From: Mycolicibacterium pulveris
Lineage (GTDB): Bacteria > Actinomycetota > Actinomycetes > Mycobacteriales > Mycobacteriaceae
DNA: 64,000 nt
Assembly: GCF_010725725.1 (NCBI RefSeq)
Contig: NZ_AP022599.1
Location: forward strand, 5,420,750-5,484,749
Direction of reading: 5' to 3'
Part shown: in pieces, positions 9,343 through 17,894 of the stretch
Position numbering within the stretch: position 1 is the stretch's first letter
How the letters are laid out: the number at the start of each line of letters is the position of its first letter
The notes under the pieces: generated by a model
What the model saw: the letters and a program-made list of their open reading frames with translations, nothing else
Told to the model about the DNA's origin: nothing
The model's database searches: none
Position numbers and translations under genes: made by a program

Positions 9343-9777
9343 TCACCGCACAGCGTCGGGCGGCGTCATCGCGACGATTCGGTAGTAGACGGCGGCGGGC
9401 CAGCCGATGTGGCCGGAGATGTGCACCTGGATCCACGTCGGCGCACCCGACGGATCGTCGGTGAATGCGGCAACGGCGTCGACGATCGCCGCCGTCTCGC
9501 CGCCGGCGCGAAGCGCCACCGACGTGGTCAGCGTCGCGTTCCCGAGCGCGCCTCGGGCATACGGCAGACGGTCGGGGACGAAGAATGACGCCTGAAAGCT
9601 GGGCACCCGGACGCCCTTGGGCGCGTTCGGCGCTCTGCGCAACGTCAGCCCGCTGACCTAGGGCTTGCCGTGGAACCAGACTGTGCCGGTGTAGTCGGTG
9701 CGGCGGGCCTCGCCGCCGCCGGGCAACCGCACCAGCGTGTCGACGCGCGGTTGCGGTTCCACCTCGATGAGGGTCAC
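9343..9777 (-). pseudogene. Unknown protein gene interrupted by one in-frame TAG
   Basis: From a GTG at 9777 (or TTG at 9780) one frame reads VTLIEVEPQPRVDTLVRLP and continues to TGTVWFHGKP. It then meets a single TAG at 9658-9660 and continues in the same frame (VSGLTLRRAPNAPKGVRVP, then SFQASFFVPDRLPYARG) to a stop at 9343. Both halves have the codon pattern of real genes and together would make about 144 residues. The simplest reading is a recently inactivated gene. The alternative is that the downstream part (from the TTG at 9642) is a separate 99-residue gene. I do not recognise the family. It is divergent from the acyl-CoA dehydrogenase gene and might share the operator at 9828-9847. 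Confidence 0.5.
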
Positions 9778-9827
9778 CAACGCATCCGATCACACCTGTG
9801 GGCGTTTGCCCATCCGGTTTCACATCG

Positions 9828-9847
9828 ATCTTACTCAGCAGTAAGAT
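9828..9847. promoter_or_regulatory. Perfect 20-bp palindromic operator before the acyl-CoA dehydrogenase gene
   Basis: ATCTTACT-CAGC-AGTAAGAT has 8-bp arms with no mismatch and ends 6 bp before the ATG at 9854. It therefore covers the ribosome-binding site or transcription start. The TTACT/AGTAA half-sites are typical of TetR-family repressors of fatty acid or lipid catabolism genes. No such regulator is adjacent, so control in trans is implied. Confidence 0.7.
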
Positions 9848-9853
9848 AACCGC

Positions 9854-11065
9854 ATGTCGTTCTCATTGGAGCTCTCCCCCGACCTCATCCACGTCCGGGA
9901 CTGGGTGCATGACTTCGCCGCCGACGTGATCCGACCGGCCGCTGCCGAGTGGGACGAACGCGAAGAGACACCGTGGCCGATCATTCAGGAAGCCGCCAAG
10001 GTGGGCATCTACTCCATGGAGTTCTTCGCCGAGCAGTCCGCGGAGCCGTCCGGCCTGGGCATGTTGACCGCGTTCGAGGAGATGTTCTGGGGCGACGCCG
10101 GTATCGCGCTGTCGATCATGGGTACCGGGCTGGCCGCGGCCTCCCTAGCCGCCAACGGCACCCCGGAGCAGATCGGCGAATGGGTGCCGCAGATGTTCGG
10201 CACGGTCAACGACCCCAAGGTCGCCGCGTTCTGTTCGTCGGAACCGGGCGCCGGGTCCGACGTCGGCGCCATTCTCACCCGTGCCCGCTACGACGAGGCC
10301 ACCGACGAATGGGTGCTCAACGGCACCAAGACCTGGGCCACCAACGGGGGTATCGCCGAGGTGCACGTCGTCGTGGCCTCGGTGTATCCCGAGCTCGGCA
10401 CCCGTGGGCAGGCCACCTTCATCATTCCGCCCGACACCCCCGGCTTCCGGCAGGGCCAGAAGTTCCGCAAGCACGGCATCCGGGCGTCGCACACCGCCGA
10501 GGTGGTGCTCGACGACGTGCGCATCCCGGGCAGGCTCATCGTCGGCGGCCGCGAGAAGTTCGAGGAACGCATCGCACGCGTCCGCGAGGGCAAGAGCGCG
10601 AAGAGCCAGGCCGCGCTGGCCACCTTCGAGCGCACCCGCCCGACCGTCGGCGCGATGGCCGTCGGCGTCGCCCGCGCGGCCTACGAGTATGCGCTGGAGT
10701 ACGCGTTGCAGCGCGAGCAGTTCGGCCGCAAGATCGCCGAATTCCAAGCCATCGCTTTCAAATTGGCCGACATGAAGGCGCGCATCGACGCGTCGCGGCT
10801 GCTGGTGTGGCGGGCGGGCTGGATGGCCCGCAACGGCAAGGCGTTCGACAACGCCGAGGGCTCGATGGCCAAGCTGGTGGCCAGTGAGACCGCGGTGTAT
10901 GTCACCGATGAGGCGATCCAGATTCTCGGCGGCAACGGCTACACCCGCGATTACCCGGTCGAGCGGATGCACCGCGACGCGAAGATCTTCACGATCTTCG
11001 AGGGCACCAGCGAGATCCAGCGCCTGGTGATCGGCCGCGCGGTCACCGGGTTGCCGCTGCGCTGA
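9854..11065 (+). CDS. Acyl-CoA dehydrogenase
   Basis: This FAD-dependent acyl-CoA dehydrogenase catalyses the first step of beta-oxidation. It is 403 residues long, normal for the family. The FAD-binding segments [13 protein letters not shown] and TKTWATNGG are present. The C-terminal domain has [20 protein letters not shown] and the flavin contact [16 protein letters not shown]. The probable catalytic Glu lies in [13 protein letters not shown] near residue 385. The chain length of its substrate cannot be told. It is a single transcription unit bounded by the palindrome at 9828-9847 and the terminator at 11071-11119. Confidence 0.92.
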   Translation: MSFSLELSPDLIHVRDWVHDFAADVIRPAAAEWDEREETPWPIIQEAAKVGIYSMEFFAEQSAEPSGLGMLTAFEEMFWGDAGIALSIMGTGLAAASLAANGTPEQIGEWVPQMFGTVNDPKVAAFCSSEPGAGSDVGAILTRARYDEATDEWVLNGTKTWATNGGIAEVHVVVASVYPELGTRGQATFIIPPDTPGFRQGQKFRKHGIRASHTAEVVLDDVRIPGRLIVGGREKFEERIARVREGKSAKSQAALATFERTRPTVGAMAVGVARAAYEYALEYALQREQFGRKIAEFQAIAFKLADMKARIDASRLLVWRAGWMARNGKAFDNAEGSMAKLVASETAVYVTDEAIQILGGNGYTRDYPVERMHRDAKIFTIFEGTSEIQRLVIGRAVTGLPLR

Positions 11066-11070
11066 CCGGC

Positions 11071-11119
11071 GATTTCGGCGCGCTGACAGCCCGTCACGGG
11101 GCATAAGCGCGCCGAAATC
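11071..11119. terminator. Bidirectional terminator between acyl-CoA dehydrogenase and pdxT
   Basis: Two 13-bp perfectly complementary arms, GATTTCGGCGCGC (11071-11083) and GCGCGCCGAAATC (11107-11119), flank a 23-nt loop. They lie exactly between two convergent genes, 6 bp after one stop codon and 3 bp from the other. Confidence 0.75.
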
Positions 11120-11121
11120 AC

Positions 11122-11709
11122 TCAGGAGAGCAGGTCGACGAACAGTTTGTGGATGCGGCGGTCGCCGGTCATCTCCGGATGAAACGCCGTCGCGAGGCTA
11201 CGGTCCTGCCGCACCGCGACGACGTGGCCCGCCGCCTCGGCGAGCACCTGCACGCCCGGCCCGACGCGCTCCACCCACGGCGCCCGGATGAACACCGCGT
11301 GCACCGGCCCGTCGAGCCCTTCGAACGCGATGTCGCCCTCGAACGAATCAATTTGACGACCAAAAGCGTTGCGCCGCACGGTCATATCGATCGCCTCCAA
11401 TGGTGTGGCCTCGCGTCCGGCCGCGCCCGCGTCCAGGATCTCCGACGCCAGCAGGATCATGCCCGCACAGGATCCGTAGGCCGGCATCCCCTCGGCTAGC
11501 CGGGCGCGCAGCGGTTCGAGCAGCTCGAGCTCGCGCAGCAGATGGCTCATCGTGGTGGACTCCCCGCCCGGAATCACCAGCGCGTCCACCCGTTCCAGCT
11601 CGCGCAGACGCCGCACGGTCGACGCCTCGGCGCCGGCTTCGCGCAGCGCCGCGAGGTGCTCGCGGGTGTCGCCCTGCAGTGCGAGCACGCCGACGTGCGG
11701 CGTGCTCAT
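11122..11709 (-). CDS. pdxT: Pyridoxal 5'-phosphate synthase glutaminase subunit PdxT
   Basis: PdxT hydrolyses glutamine and channels ammonia to PdxS for vitamin B6 synthesis. The 195-residue class I glutamine amidotransferase begins [15 protein letters not shown]. It carries the oxyanion loop [12 protein letters not shown], the nucleophile Cys in [12 protein letters not shown], and the catalytic His and Glu in [11 protein letters not shown]. The ATG at 11709 overlaps the stop of the thioesterase gene by 4 bp, so the longer open frame upstream is not used. It is co-transcribed with tesB2 and pdxS. Confidence 0.96.
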   Translation of the reverse strand: MSTPHVGVLALQGDTREHLAALREAGAEASTVRRLRELERVDALVIPGGESTTMSHLLRELELLEPLRARLAEGMPAYGSCAGMILLASEILDAGAAGREATPLEAIDMTVRRNAFGRQIDSFEGDIAFEGLDGPVHAVFIRAPWVERVGPGVQVLAEAAGHVVAVRQDRSLATAFHPEMTGDRRIHKLFVDLLS

Positions 11710-12542
11710 GGCGTGTAGTCGCGCTTGTAGCGGGTCAGCCCCTCCTGCATCACCGCGGCCACCATCTCGCCGTACTGGTTGAAGATCTTGCCCTGGCACA
11801 GTGACCGTCCGCCCGAGGCCGACGGCGACGACTGGTCGTAGAGCAGCCACTCGTCGGCCCGGAACGGACGCATGAACCACATGGCGTGGTCCAGCGAGGC
11901 GACCTGTAGATGCTTGCGCACCTCGGGGTAGTTCACCTGCGCCGAACCGAGCAGGGTGAGGTCGCTCATGTAGGCCAGCGCGCAGATGTGCAGCACGCGG
12001 TCGTCGGGCAGCGGATCACGGTGGCGGAACCACACCTGCTGCTGGGACGCCTTGCCGGGCAACAGCGTGAGCTGATCGCGCGGAACGAGGCGCACGTCCC
12101 ACTCGGCGAACTGCGCGAACCCCGCGTCGTCGAACGCGCCCTGGGAGATGAAGTTGGGCAGGTCGTCGGGCGGCGGCGCAGCGGGCGCGGTGTCCTGGTG
12201 CTCGATGCCGCTCTGGTCGGTCTGAAACGACGCCGACATCGAGAAGATGGTCTCGCCGTGCTGGATGGCGTTGACGCGGCGGGTGACGAACGAGCCACCG
12301 TCGCGCAGCCGTTCGACGATGTAGACCGACGGGGCGCGGGCGTCACCCGGCCGCAGGAAGTAGCCGTGCAGGGAGTGCACCTCAAACCGCGGATCCACGG
12401 TGCGCACCGCCGAGACCAGCGACTGGCCGGCCACGTGTCCGCCGAATGTCCGTTGGAAGTAACCGGATTCGGGGCTGAAGACACCGCCGCGGTAGATGTT
12501 GACCTCGAGCTGCTCGAGGTCGAGGATCTGTTCGATCGACAC
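11706..12542 (-). CDS. tesB2: Acyl-CoA thioesterase II
   Basis: This double-hotdog thioesterase hydrolyses acyl-CoA to free fatty acid and CoA. The 278-residue protein has the TesB signatures [24 protein letters not shown] and, in the second hotdog, [19 protein letters not shown] with the active-site Asp in SLDHAMWF. It is placed between pdxS and pdxT, an order conserved in mycobacteria, although it has no known role in B6 synthesis. Its stop overlaps pdxT by 4 bp. Confidence 0.92.
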   Translation of the reverse strand: MSIEQILDLEQLEVNIYRGGVFSPESGYFQRTFGGHVAGQSLVSAVRTVDPRFEVHSLHGYFLRPGDARAPSVYIVERLRDGGSFVTRRVNAIQHGETIFSMSASFQTDQSGIEHQDTAPAAPPPDDLPNFISQGAFDDAGFAQFAEWDVRLVPRDQLTLLPGKASQQQVWFRHRDPLPDDRVLHICALAYMSDLTLLGSAQVNYPEVRKHLQVASLDHAMWFMRPFRADEWLLYDQSSPSASGGRSLCQGKIFNQYGEMVAAVMQEGLTRYKRDYTP

Positions 12543-12551
12543 GAGATGTGT

Positions 12552-13463
12552 TTACCAGCCGCGTTCGGCGAGCCGATGCGGGGCCGCAACGTCCTCGACG
12601 TTGATGCCGACCATCGGCTCCCCGAGCCCGCGTGACACCTTTGCCAGCACGTCAGGGTCGTCGTAGAAGGTGGTGGCCTTGACGATCGCGGCGGCGCGGG
12701 CCGCCGGGTCGCCGGACTTGAAGATGCCGGAGCCGACGAACACGCCCTCGGCGCCGAGCTGCATCATCATGGCCGCGTCGGCCGGGGTGGCGATGCCGCC
12801 CGCGGTGAACAACGTCACCGGCAGCTTCCCGGCGCGCGCCACCTCGACGACCAGATCGTAGGGAGCCTGCAATTCCTTTGCGGCGACATACAATTCGTCT
12901 TCGGACATCGACGTCAGACGTCGGATCTCGCCGCCGATCTGACGCATGTGGGTGGTCGCGTTGGAGACGTCGCCGGTGCCGGCCTCGCCCTTGGAGCGGA
13001 TCATCGCCGCGCCCTCGGTGATGCGGCGCAGCGCTTCGCCGAGGTTGGTCGCACCGCACACGAACGGCACGGTGAACTTCCACTTGTCGATGTGGTGGGT
13101 GTAGTCGGCGGGGGTGAGCACCTCGGACTCGTCGATGTAGTCGACGCCGAGGCTCTGCAGGATCTGCGCCTCGACGAAATGACCGATGCGGACCTTAGCC
13201 ATCACCGGGATCGTGACCGCCGAGATGATGCCCTCGATGAGATCAGGATCACTCATCCGCGCGACCCCGCCCTGGGCCCGGATGTCGGCAGGGACGCGTT
13301 CGAGCGCCATCACGGCCACCGCGCCCGCCCCCTCGGCGATGCGCGCCTGCTCGGGGGTGACCACGTCCATGATCACGCCGCCCTTGAGCATTTCGGCCAT
13401 GCCGCGCTTGACTCGTGCGGTGCCGGTCTGCGACACGGACCCGTCGTTCGCCGCGGTTTCCAC
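12552..13463 (-). CDS. pdxS: Pyridoxal 5'-phosphate synthase subunit PdxS
   Basis: PdxS condenses ribose 5-phosphate, glyceraldehyde 3-phosphate and ammonia to pyridoxal phosphate. The start chosen is the GTG at 13463, preceded by GGAGGAG, giving 303 residues. Core motifs are [19 protein letters not shown], the (beta/alpha)8 segments [19 protein letters not shown] and [15 protein letters not shown], the RSKGEAGTG phosphate loop and [16 protein letters not shown]. It is first in the pdxS-tesB2-pdxT operon. Confidence 0.97.
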   Translation of the reverse strand: METAANDGSVSQTGTARVKRGMAEMLKGGVIMDVVTPEQARIAEGAGAVAVMALERVPADIRAQGGVARMSDPDLIEGIISAVTIPVMAKVRIGHFVEAQILQSLGVDYIDESEVLTPADYTHHIDKWKFTVPFVCGATNLGEALRRITEGAAMIRSKGEAGTGDVSNATTHMRQIGGEIRRLTSMSEDELYVAAKELQAPYDLVVEVARAGKLPVTLFTAGGIATPADAAMMMQLGAEGVFVGSGIFKSGDPAARAAAIVKATTFYDDPDVLAKVSRGLGEPMVGINVEDVAAPHRLAERGW

Positions 13464-13530
13464 TGCTATCTCCTCCAGATCGCTACTGATCCACTGTAAT
13501 GGCGGCCGCAAATGCGTTTATTCCGCAGCA

Positions 13531-14580
13531 TCAGCGGATCGATTGCAGCTGCCGTCGCGGCACGATGTCCCGCGCGTCGGCCAGCTCGTCGGCCAGTTCG
13601 TTGGCCTGAGCCAGCAGCTCGGCGAGTTGCACGGGATACACAGCTTCCCCGCTGGCGACCAACTCTTGGATCATTGTCTCATCGCACCAGCGATACCCGT
13701 GAATGTAGGACCGCTCCAGACCGGTCCGGCCGGCCGGCGAGGGTTCGAAACGGCGGGTGCGGTGCACGAAGAACATCTCCTCGCTGCGGATCACCGACCC
13801 GTTGAAGTCGATCACCGCGTCGCGCCGCCACACGGGCCCGATCATCTGGTCGGGGTCGACCCGCAGCCCGGTTTCTTCTTCCACTTCGCGCGCCGCGGCC
13901 TCGTGCAGCGTCTCACCTTGTTGTACGGCGCCGCCGACCGTGAACCACCAGCGCGGCGCCGGGTCTCCGTCAGCGCTGGCGAACGCCGGGTCCGATCCGC
14001 TCAACAGCAGCACCGCACCGGTGTCGTCCAGCAGCACGACGCGCGCCGAAAGACGCCGACTCACTCCCAGCGCGGTGTCGGCTCGTTCGGCGATCTCGAA
14101 ATATGTTGGCAGCGCGGCGGTTCCGCCCAGTCTTAGCGCCCGCACCGCGGGGCGTTCGCGCAGCGCGAGGGTGTCGCGGACGGCATCGTTGTGGAAGCGG
14201 CGCGCCAACAGCACCCGCGCCTCCGCCTCGGCGAGTTCGGCGACCAGTGCGACGGGCACCGACGCCGGGTCCACCATCGCCAGCGCCGCGGACAGCTCGT
14301 TCTCGGCGGCCTCGCGCGTCGACCGGGGAGCACGTTCGGCCGCGTCGGCCAGCGCCGCCAGCCGCTTGCCCTGTGGCCCGCCGCCATAGGCGTCGGCGGC
14401 CACCGCACGGGCGACGACGGCCCGTCGCGCCAGCGCCCCGTCCAGGACCTGCCAGGACAGGTCGTAGCGCACATGCAGGCGGTCGAGCCGGTTGGCCGTC
14501 TGCAGCGCCCATCCGCCGATCGCGAGCAACACCACGACCAGGACCGCGAGCGCGATGACCACGACCCAGGTGATGGTCAA
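13531..14580 (-). CDS. Membrane-anchored Nudix hydrolase
   Basis: The 349-residue protein has an N-terminal membrane anchor (residues 5-26, WVVVIALAVLVVVLLAIGGW). A helical region (about 30-150) resembles the LemA-type coiled segment. The C-terminal Nudix domain (about 175-310) has Nudix box G-AVQQGETLHEAAAREVEEETG-L, which fits GX5EX7REUXEEXGU with all metal-binding residues present. Nudix enzymes hydrolyse nucleoside diphosphate derivatives; this substrate is unknown. Its ATG overlaps the pimA stop by 4 bp, so it is the last gene of the thrS-HIT-pgsA-patA-pimA operon, as in M. tuberculosis. Confidence 0.9.
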   Translation of the reverse strand: MTITWVVVIALAVLVVVLLAIGGWALQTANRLDRLHVRYDLSWQVLDGALARRAVVARAVAADAYGGGPQGKRLAALADAAERAPRSTREAAENELSAALAMVDPASVPVALVAELAEAEARVLLARRFHNDAVRDTLALRERPAVRALRLGGTAALPTYFEIAERADTALGVSRRLSARVVLLDDTGAVLLLSGSDPAFASADGDPAPRWWFTVGGAVQQGETLHEAAAREVEEETGLRVDPDQMIGPVWRRDAVIDFNGSVIRSEEMFFVHRTRRFEPSPAGRTGLERSYIHGYRWCDETMIQELVASGEAVYPVQLAELLAQANELADELADARDIVPRRQLQSIR

Positions 14581-15701
14581 CTCGCCACCTGCACCTTGAC
14601 CCCCGCCCCAGCGACGGTCTCGTAGACCCGCATGATCTGGCGGGCCACCACCGACCAGTCGTAGCGCCGGACCGCATCCGATGCCGCCTCGATGTAGCGC
14701 TCACGCAGGATGTCGTTCTCCAGCATCTCGATCAGGCCCTCGGCGAGCGCGGCGGAGTCGTCGACGGGCACCAGCCGGCCGACCGCGCCGTCCATCAGCA
14801 CCCGCCGGAAGGCGTCGAGGTCGCTGGCCACCACCGGGGTGCCGGCCGCCATCGCCTCCACGAGCACGATGCCGAAGCTCTCGCCGCCGGTGTGCGGCGC
14901 GCAGTAGACGTCGGCGCTGCGCATCGCCGACGCCTTCTCGCGGTCGTCGACCTGCCCGAGGAACCGCAGGTGCCGGGCCAGCTTCCCGGCGTTCTCGCGC
15001 AGTTCGTCGGCGTCGCCGCGGCCCACGATGAGGATCTCGATGTCCTCGAACCGCTCGACCAGCGTCGGCAGCGCCCGCAGCAGCACGGCCATGCCCTTGC
15101 GGGGCTCGTCGAACCGGCCGAGGAACAGCACCGACTTGCCCGGCCGCGGATAACCGTCCAGCAGCGGGGCGGACGCGAACGACTCGACATCAACCCCGTT
15201 GGGAATTTCGACCGCGTCGCTGCCCAACGCCTCCATCTGCCACCGCCGGGCCAGTTCGGACACCGCGATCCGGCCGACGATCTTCTCGTGCATGGGCCGA
15301 AGGATCGGTTCGAACACACTGAGCGTCAACGACTTTGTCGTCGAGGTGTGAAAGGTCGCGACGATCGGGCCTTCGGCGATGTTGAGCGCCAGCATCGACA
15401 GGCTCGGCGCGTTGGGCTCGTGCAGGTGCAGCACGTCGAAATCGCCCTCGGCCAGCCAGCGTTTGACCATGCGGTGGGTGGCGGGGCCGAACCGCAGCCG
15501 CGCCACCGAACCGTTGTACGGGATCGGCACCGCCCTGCCGCCGGACACCACGTAGTCCGGCAGGGTCACATCCGGCGACGACGGCGCCAGCACGCTGACC
15601 TCGTGCCCGCGGCTGCGCATCACCTCGGCCAGTTGCAGGACGTGGGACTGCACGCCGCCGGGCACGTCGAACGAATACGGGCACACCATGCCGATCCGCA
15701 T
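14577..15701 (-). CDS. pimA: Phosphatidyl-myo-inositol mannosyltransferase PimA
   Basis: PimA transfers mannose from GDP-mannose to the 2-OH of phosphatidylinositol, the first committed step to PIMs, LM and LAM. The 374-residue GT4 enzyme begins MRIGMVCPYSFDVPGGVQ, with the GG loop that contacts the donor. It has ATFHTSTTKS and the C-terminal donor-binding region with FLGRFDEPRKGM and GGESFGIVLVEAMAAGTP, including the Glu of the E-x7-E signature. It acts at the cytosolic face of the membrane. The ATG at 15701 overlaps the patA stop by one base. Confidence 0.96.
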   Translation of the reverse strand: MRIGMVCPYSFDVPGGVQSHVLQLAEVMRSRGHEVSVLAPSSPDVTLPDYVVSGGRAVPIPYNGSVARLRFGPATHRMVKRWLAEGDFDVLHLHEPNAPSLSMLALNIAEGPIVATFHTSTTKSLTLSVFEPILRPMHEKIVGRIAVSELARRWQMEALGSDAVEIPNGVDVESFASAPLLDGYPRPGKSVLFLGRFDEPRKGMAVLLRALPTLVERFEDIEILIVGRGDADELRENAGKLARHLRFLGQVDDREKASAMRSADVYCAPHTGGESFGIVLVEAMAAGTPVVASDLDAFRRVLMDGAVGRLVPVDDSAALAEGLIEMLENDILRERYIEAASDAVRRYDWSVVARQIMRVYETVAGAGVKVQVAS

Positions 15702-16633
15702 CAGCTCGCTCCCAGCTTGGCGCGCCGCTCGGCGGGCAGATCGGCCAGCCATTGCGGCTGAATCATGTGCCAGTCTGCCGGGTGCGCGGCGATGTTGCGG
15801 GCGAACCGGTCAGCCAGCGCCTGGGTGATGACGGTGACGTCCCCTGACGAGGTGTCCACCGGCGGGTACACCCCCATGCCCCAACCGTCCCCCTCGAACC
15901 AGCAGTGCGCAGGCAACAGCACCGCCCCGGTCTCGATGGCCAGCTTCGCCGATCCGGCGGGCATGCGGGTCGGTTCGCCGAAGAAGTCGACCTGCACACC
16001 GTTGCGGCTGAGGTCCCGTTCGGCCATCAGGCACACGATCCGGTTGTCGGCCAGGCGTTCGCGCAGGATGTCGTACGGCGGGCGTTCGCCACCGGACGAC
16101 GGCAGCACCTCGAAACCCAGGCTCTCCCGGTAGGCCACGAACCGGTGGTAGAGCGATTCGGGTTTGAGCCGTTCGGCGACGGTGGTGAACGGGCCGTGGT
16201 TCTGCACCAGCCACACCCCGGCCATGTCCCAATTGCCGCTGTGCGGCAGCGCCAGCACCACTCCGCGGCCGCGCTCCAGCGCGGCCCACACCCGGTCGAC
16301 GTCGTGCACGAAAAGCTCGCGTCCCAGGGCCTCGTGGTCCATGGTCGGCAGCCGGAACGCCTCGCGCCAATACCGGGCGTACGACGCCAGCGACGCCCGG
16401 ATCAAGCCGTCCGGCACCCGGTCGGGCGTGACGCCGATGACCCGGGCGAGGTTCTTGCGCAACTGTTCTGGGCCGCCGCCGCGCGCAGCGTAGTGGGCTC
16501 CGGCGCCGAACGCATTGCGCGCCACGACCTCCGGCATGGCGCGCACCAGGCGCCAGCCGGCCGCGAAGCCCCAGTCCGTCAACCGTCCGCTCAACGGGTT
16601 GCCCGTCTGCGGTTCCGGCTGGGTGCTCGTCAC
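15701..16633 (-). CDS. patA: Phosphatidylinositol mannoside acyltransferase PatA
   Basis: PatA adds an acyl chain to the mannose of PIM1/PIM2. The 310-residue protein is of the HtrB/LpxL-like acyltransferase family. The catalytic HX4D motif is HSGNWD near residue 131, the Glu-containing motif is AERDLSRNG, and the FGEPTRMPAGSAKLA segment follows. The GTG start at 16633 overlaps pgsA by 4 bp. It acts just after PimA, the next gene in the same operon. Confidence 0.94.
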   Translation of the reverse strand: MTSTQPEPQTGNPLSGRLTDWGFAAGWRLVRAMPEVVARNAFGAGAHYAARGGGPEQLRKNLARVIGVTPDRVPDGLIRASLASYARYWREAFRLPTMDHEALGRELFVHDVDRVWAALERGRGVVLALPHSGNWDMAGVWLVQNHGPFTTVAERLKPESLYHRFVAYRESLGFEVLPSSGGERPPYDILRERLADNRIVCLMAERDLSRNGVQVDFFGEPTRMPAGSAKLAIETGAVLLPAHCWFEGDGWGMGVYPPVDTSSGDVTVITQALADRFARNIAAHPADWHMIQPQWLADLPAERRAKLGAS

Positions 16634-17307
16634 GCCGGCTCCTCCCCCGGCGGGTGGGGTTCGCGGGCGTCGGGTTTGGTCAGCAGATCCATCGCGCCGG
16701 GCGAGGTGCGCACGCTGTGCACCCGCTGCCCGAGCGTGATGAGGCTGGTGATCGCCAGCACCCACATCGCCACGTGCAGCGCCCACGGCTGCGGGAAGAA
16801 CGGCAGGTCCGAGACGCCGGCCCCGACCAGCACGATGATCAGCCGTTCGGGCCGTTCGATCAGCCCGCCCTCCCCGGAGAGCCCGCTCGCCTCGGCGCGG
16901 GCCTTGATGTAGGAGATGACCTGCGAGGTGACCAGGCAGATCGCGGTCGCCACCACCAGCGAGGTGCTGTGCAGGCCGAACGCGGCCCACCACAGCAGCC
17001 CGCAGAAGATCGCGCCGTCGCCGATGCGGTCGCAGGTGGCGTCGAGCACGGCACCGAACCGGGTGCCGCCGCCGCGCTCCCGGGCCATCGCGCCGTCGAG
17101 CATGTCGGCGAGCACGAAGAACCACACGGCGACCGCGCCCCACCACAGCTGGCCGATCGGGAACAGGATCAGCGCGCCCAGCACCGAGCCGGCGGTGCCG
17201 AAGATGGTGATCATGTCCGGGGTCAGGCCCGCCCGCAGCGCGGCCTTGGCGATCGGCTTACTGAGCTTCTCGTAGGCCGCGCGGGTCATCAGGTAGAAGT
17301 TGCTCAC
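16630..17307 (-). CDS. pgsA: Phosphatidylinositol phosphate synthase (CDP-alcohol phosphatidyltransferase)
   Basis: The enzyme joins CDP-diacylglycerol to inositol 1-phosphate, giving phosphatidylinositol phosphate, the precursor of PIMs. The 225-residue membrane protein has about six hydrophobic segments. The family signature is present as DGAMARERGGGTRFGAVLD followed by ATCDRIGD, with all four metal-binding Asp residues. The GTG start (17307) overlaps the HIT gene by 4 bp. Its location directly before patA and pimA groups substrate supply with its use. Confidence 0.94.
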   Translation of the reverse strand: MSNFYLMTRAAYEKLSKPIAKAALRAGLTPDMITIFGTAGSVLGALILFPIGQLWWGAVAVWFFVLADMLDGAMARERGGGTRFGAVLDATCDRIGDGAIFCGLLWWAAFGLHSTSLVVATAICLVTSQVISYIKARAEASGLSGEGGLIERPERLIIVLVGAGVSDLPFFPQPWALHVAMWVLAITSLITLGQRVHSVRTSPGAMDLLTKPDAREPHPPGEEPA

Positions 17308-17894
17308 TTCTGTTTCGCCCACTCCGTTGCCAGCAGTTGACGGGTCTCGCGCAGCAGCTGCGGCACCACCTTGGCGCCGCCGATGATCGTGATGAAGTTC
17401 GCATCGCCGATCCAGCGCGGCACCACGTGCATGTGCAGGTGTTCGGCCAGCGAGCCGCCCGACACCCTGCCCAGGTTGAGCCCGACGTTGAAGCCCATCG
17501 GGTTCGAGACGCTCTTGATCACCCGAATGGACTTCTGGGTGAACGCCATCAGCTCGGCGCTCTCGGCCTCGGTGAGGTCCTCCAGCTCTGACACCCGCCG
17601 GTAGGGCACCACCATGAGATGGCCGGGGTTGTACGGGTACAGGTTGAGCACCACGTACACCAGCTCGCCGCGGGCCACCATCAGGCCGTCCTCGTCGGAG
17701 AGCGTCGGGATCTCGGTGAACGGCCTTGATCCACCGCTCTTTTCGTGCCGCGTCGGGGTTTCGGCGATGTAGCTCATCCGGTGCGGCGTCCACAGCCGCT
17801 GCAGGTGGTCGGGCTCGCCGACGCCGTGGTCGACGATCGTGCGGTCGTCCTGTTCGGCTGCCGGTCTGTCGCGCAGGCTTTCGTCACTTGTCAC
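17304..17894 (-). CDS. HIT-family nucleotide hydrolase/phosphorylase
   Basis: The 196-residue protein carries the histidine triad [11 protein letters not shown] (about residues 151-161) and the nucleotide-binding [16 protein letters not shown]. The M. tuberculosis counterpart in this position (Rv2613c) is a diadenosine tetraphosphate phosphorylase, so a role in clearing Ap4A, a by-product of aminoacyl-tRNA synthetases, fits its place next to thrS. The GTG start at 17894 overlaps the thrS stop (GTGA). An internal ATG at residue 40 is possible, but the upstream part is needed to reach the overlap. Confidence 0.9.
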   Translation of the reverse strand: MTSDESLRDRPAAEQDDRTIVDHGVGEPDHLQRLWTPHRMSYIAETPTRHEKSGGSRPFTEIPTLSDEDGLMVARGELVYVVLNLYPYNPGHLMVVPYRRVSELEDLTEAESAELMAFTQKSIRVIKSVSNPMGFNVGLNLGRVSGGSLAEHLHMHVVPRWIGDANFITIIGGAKVVPQLLRETRQLLATEWAKQK

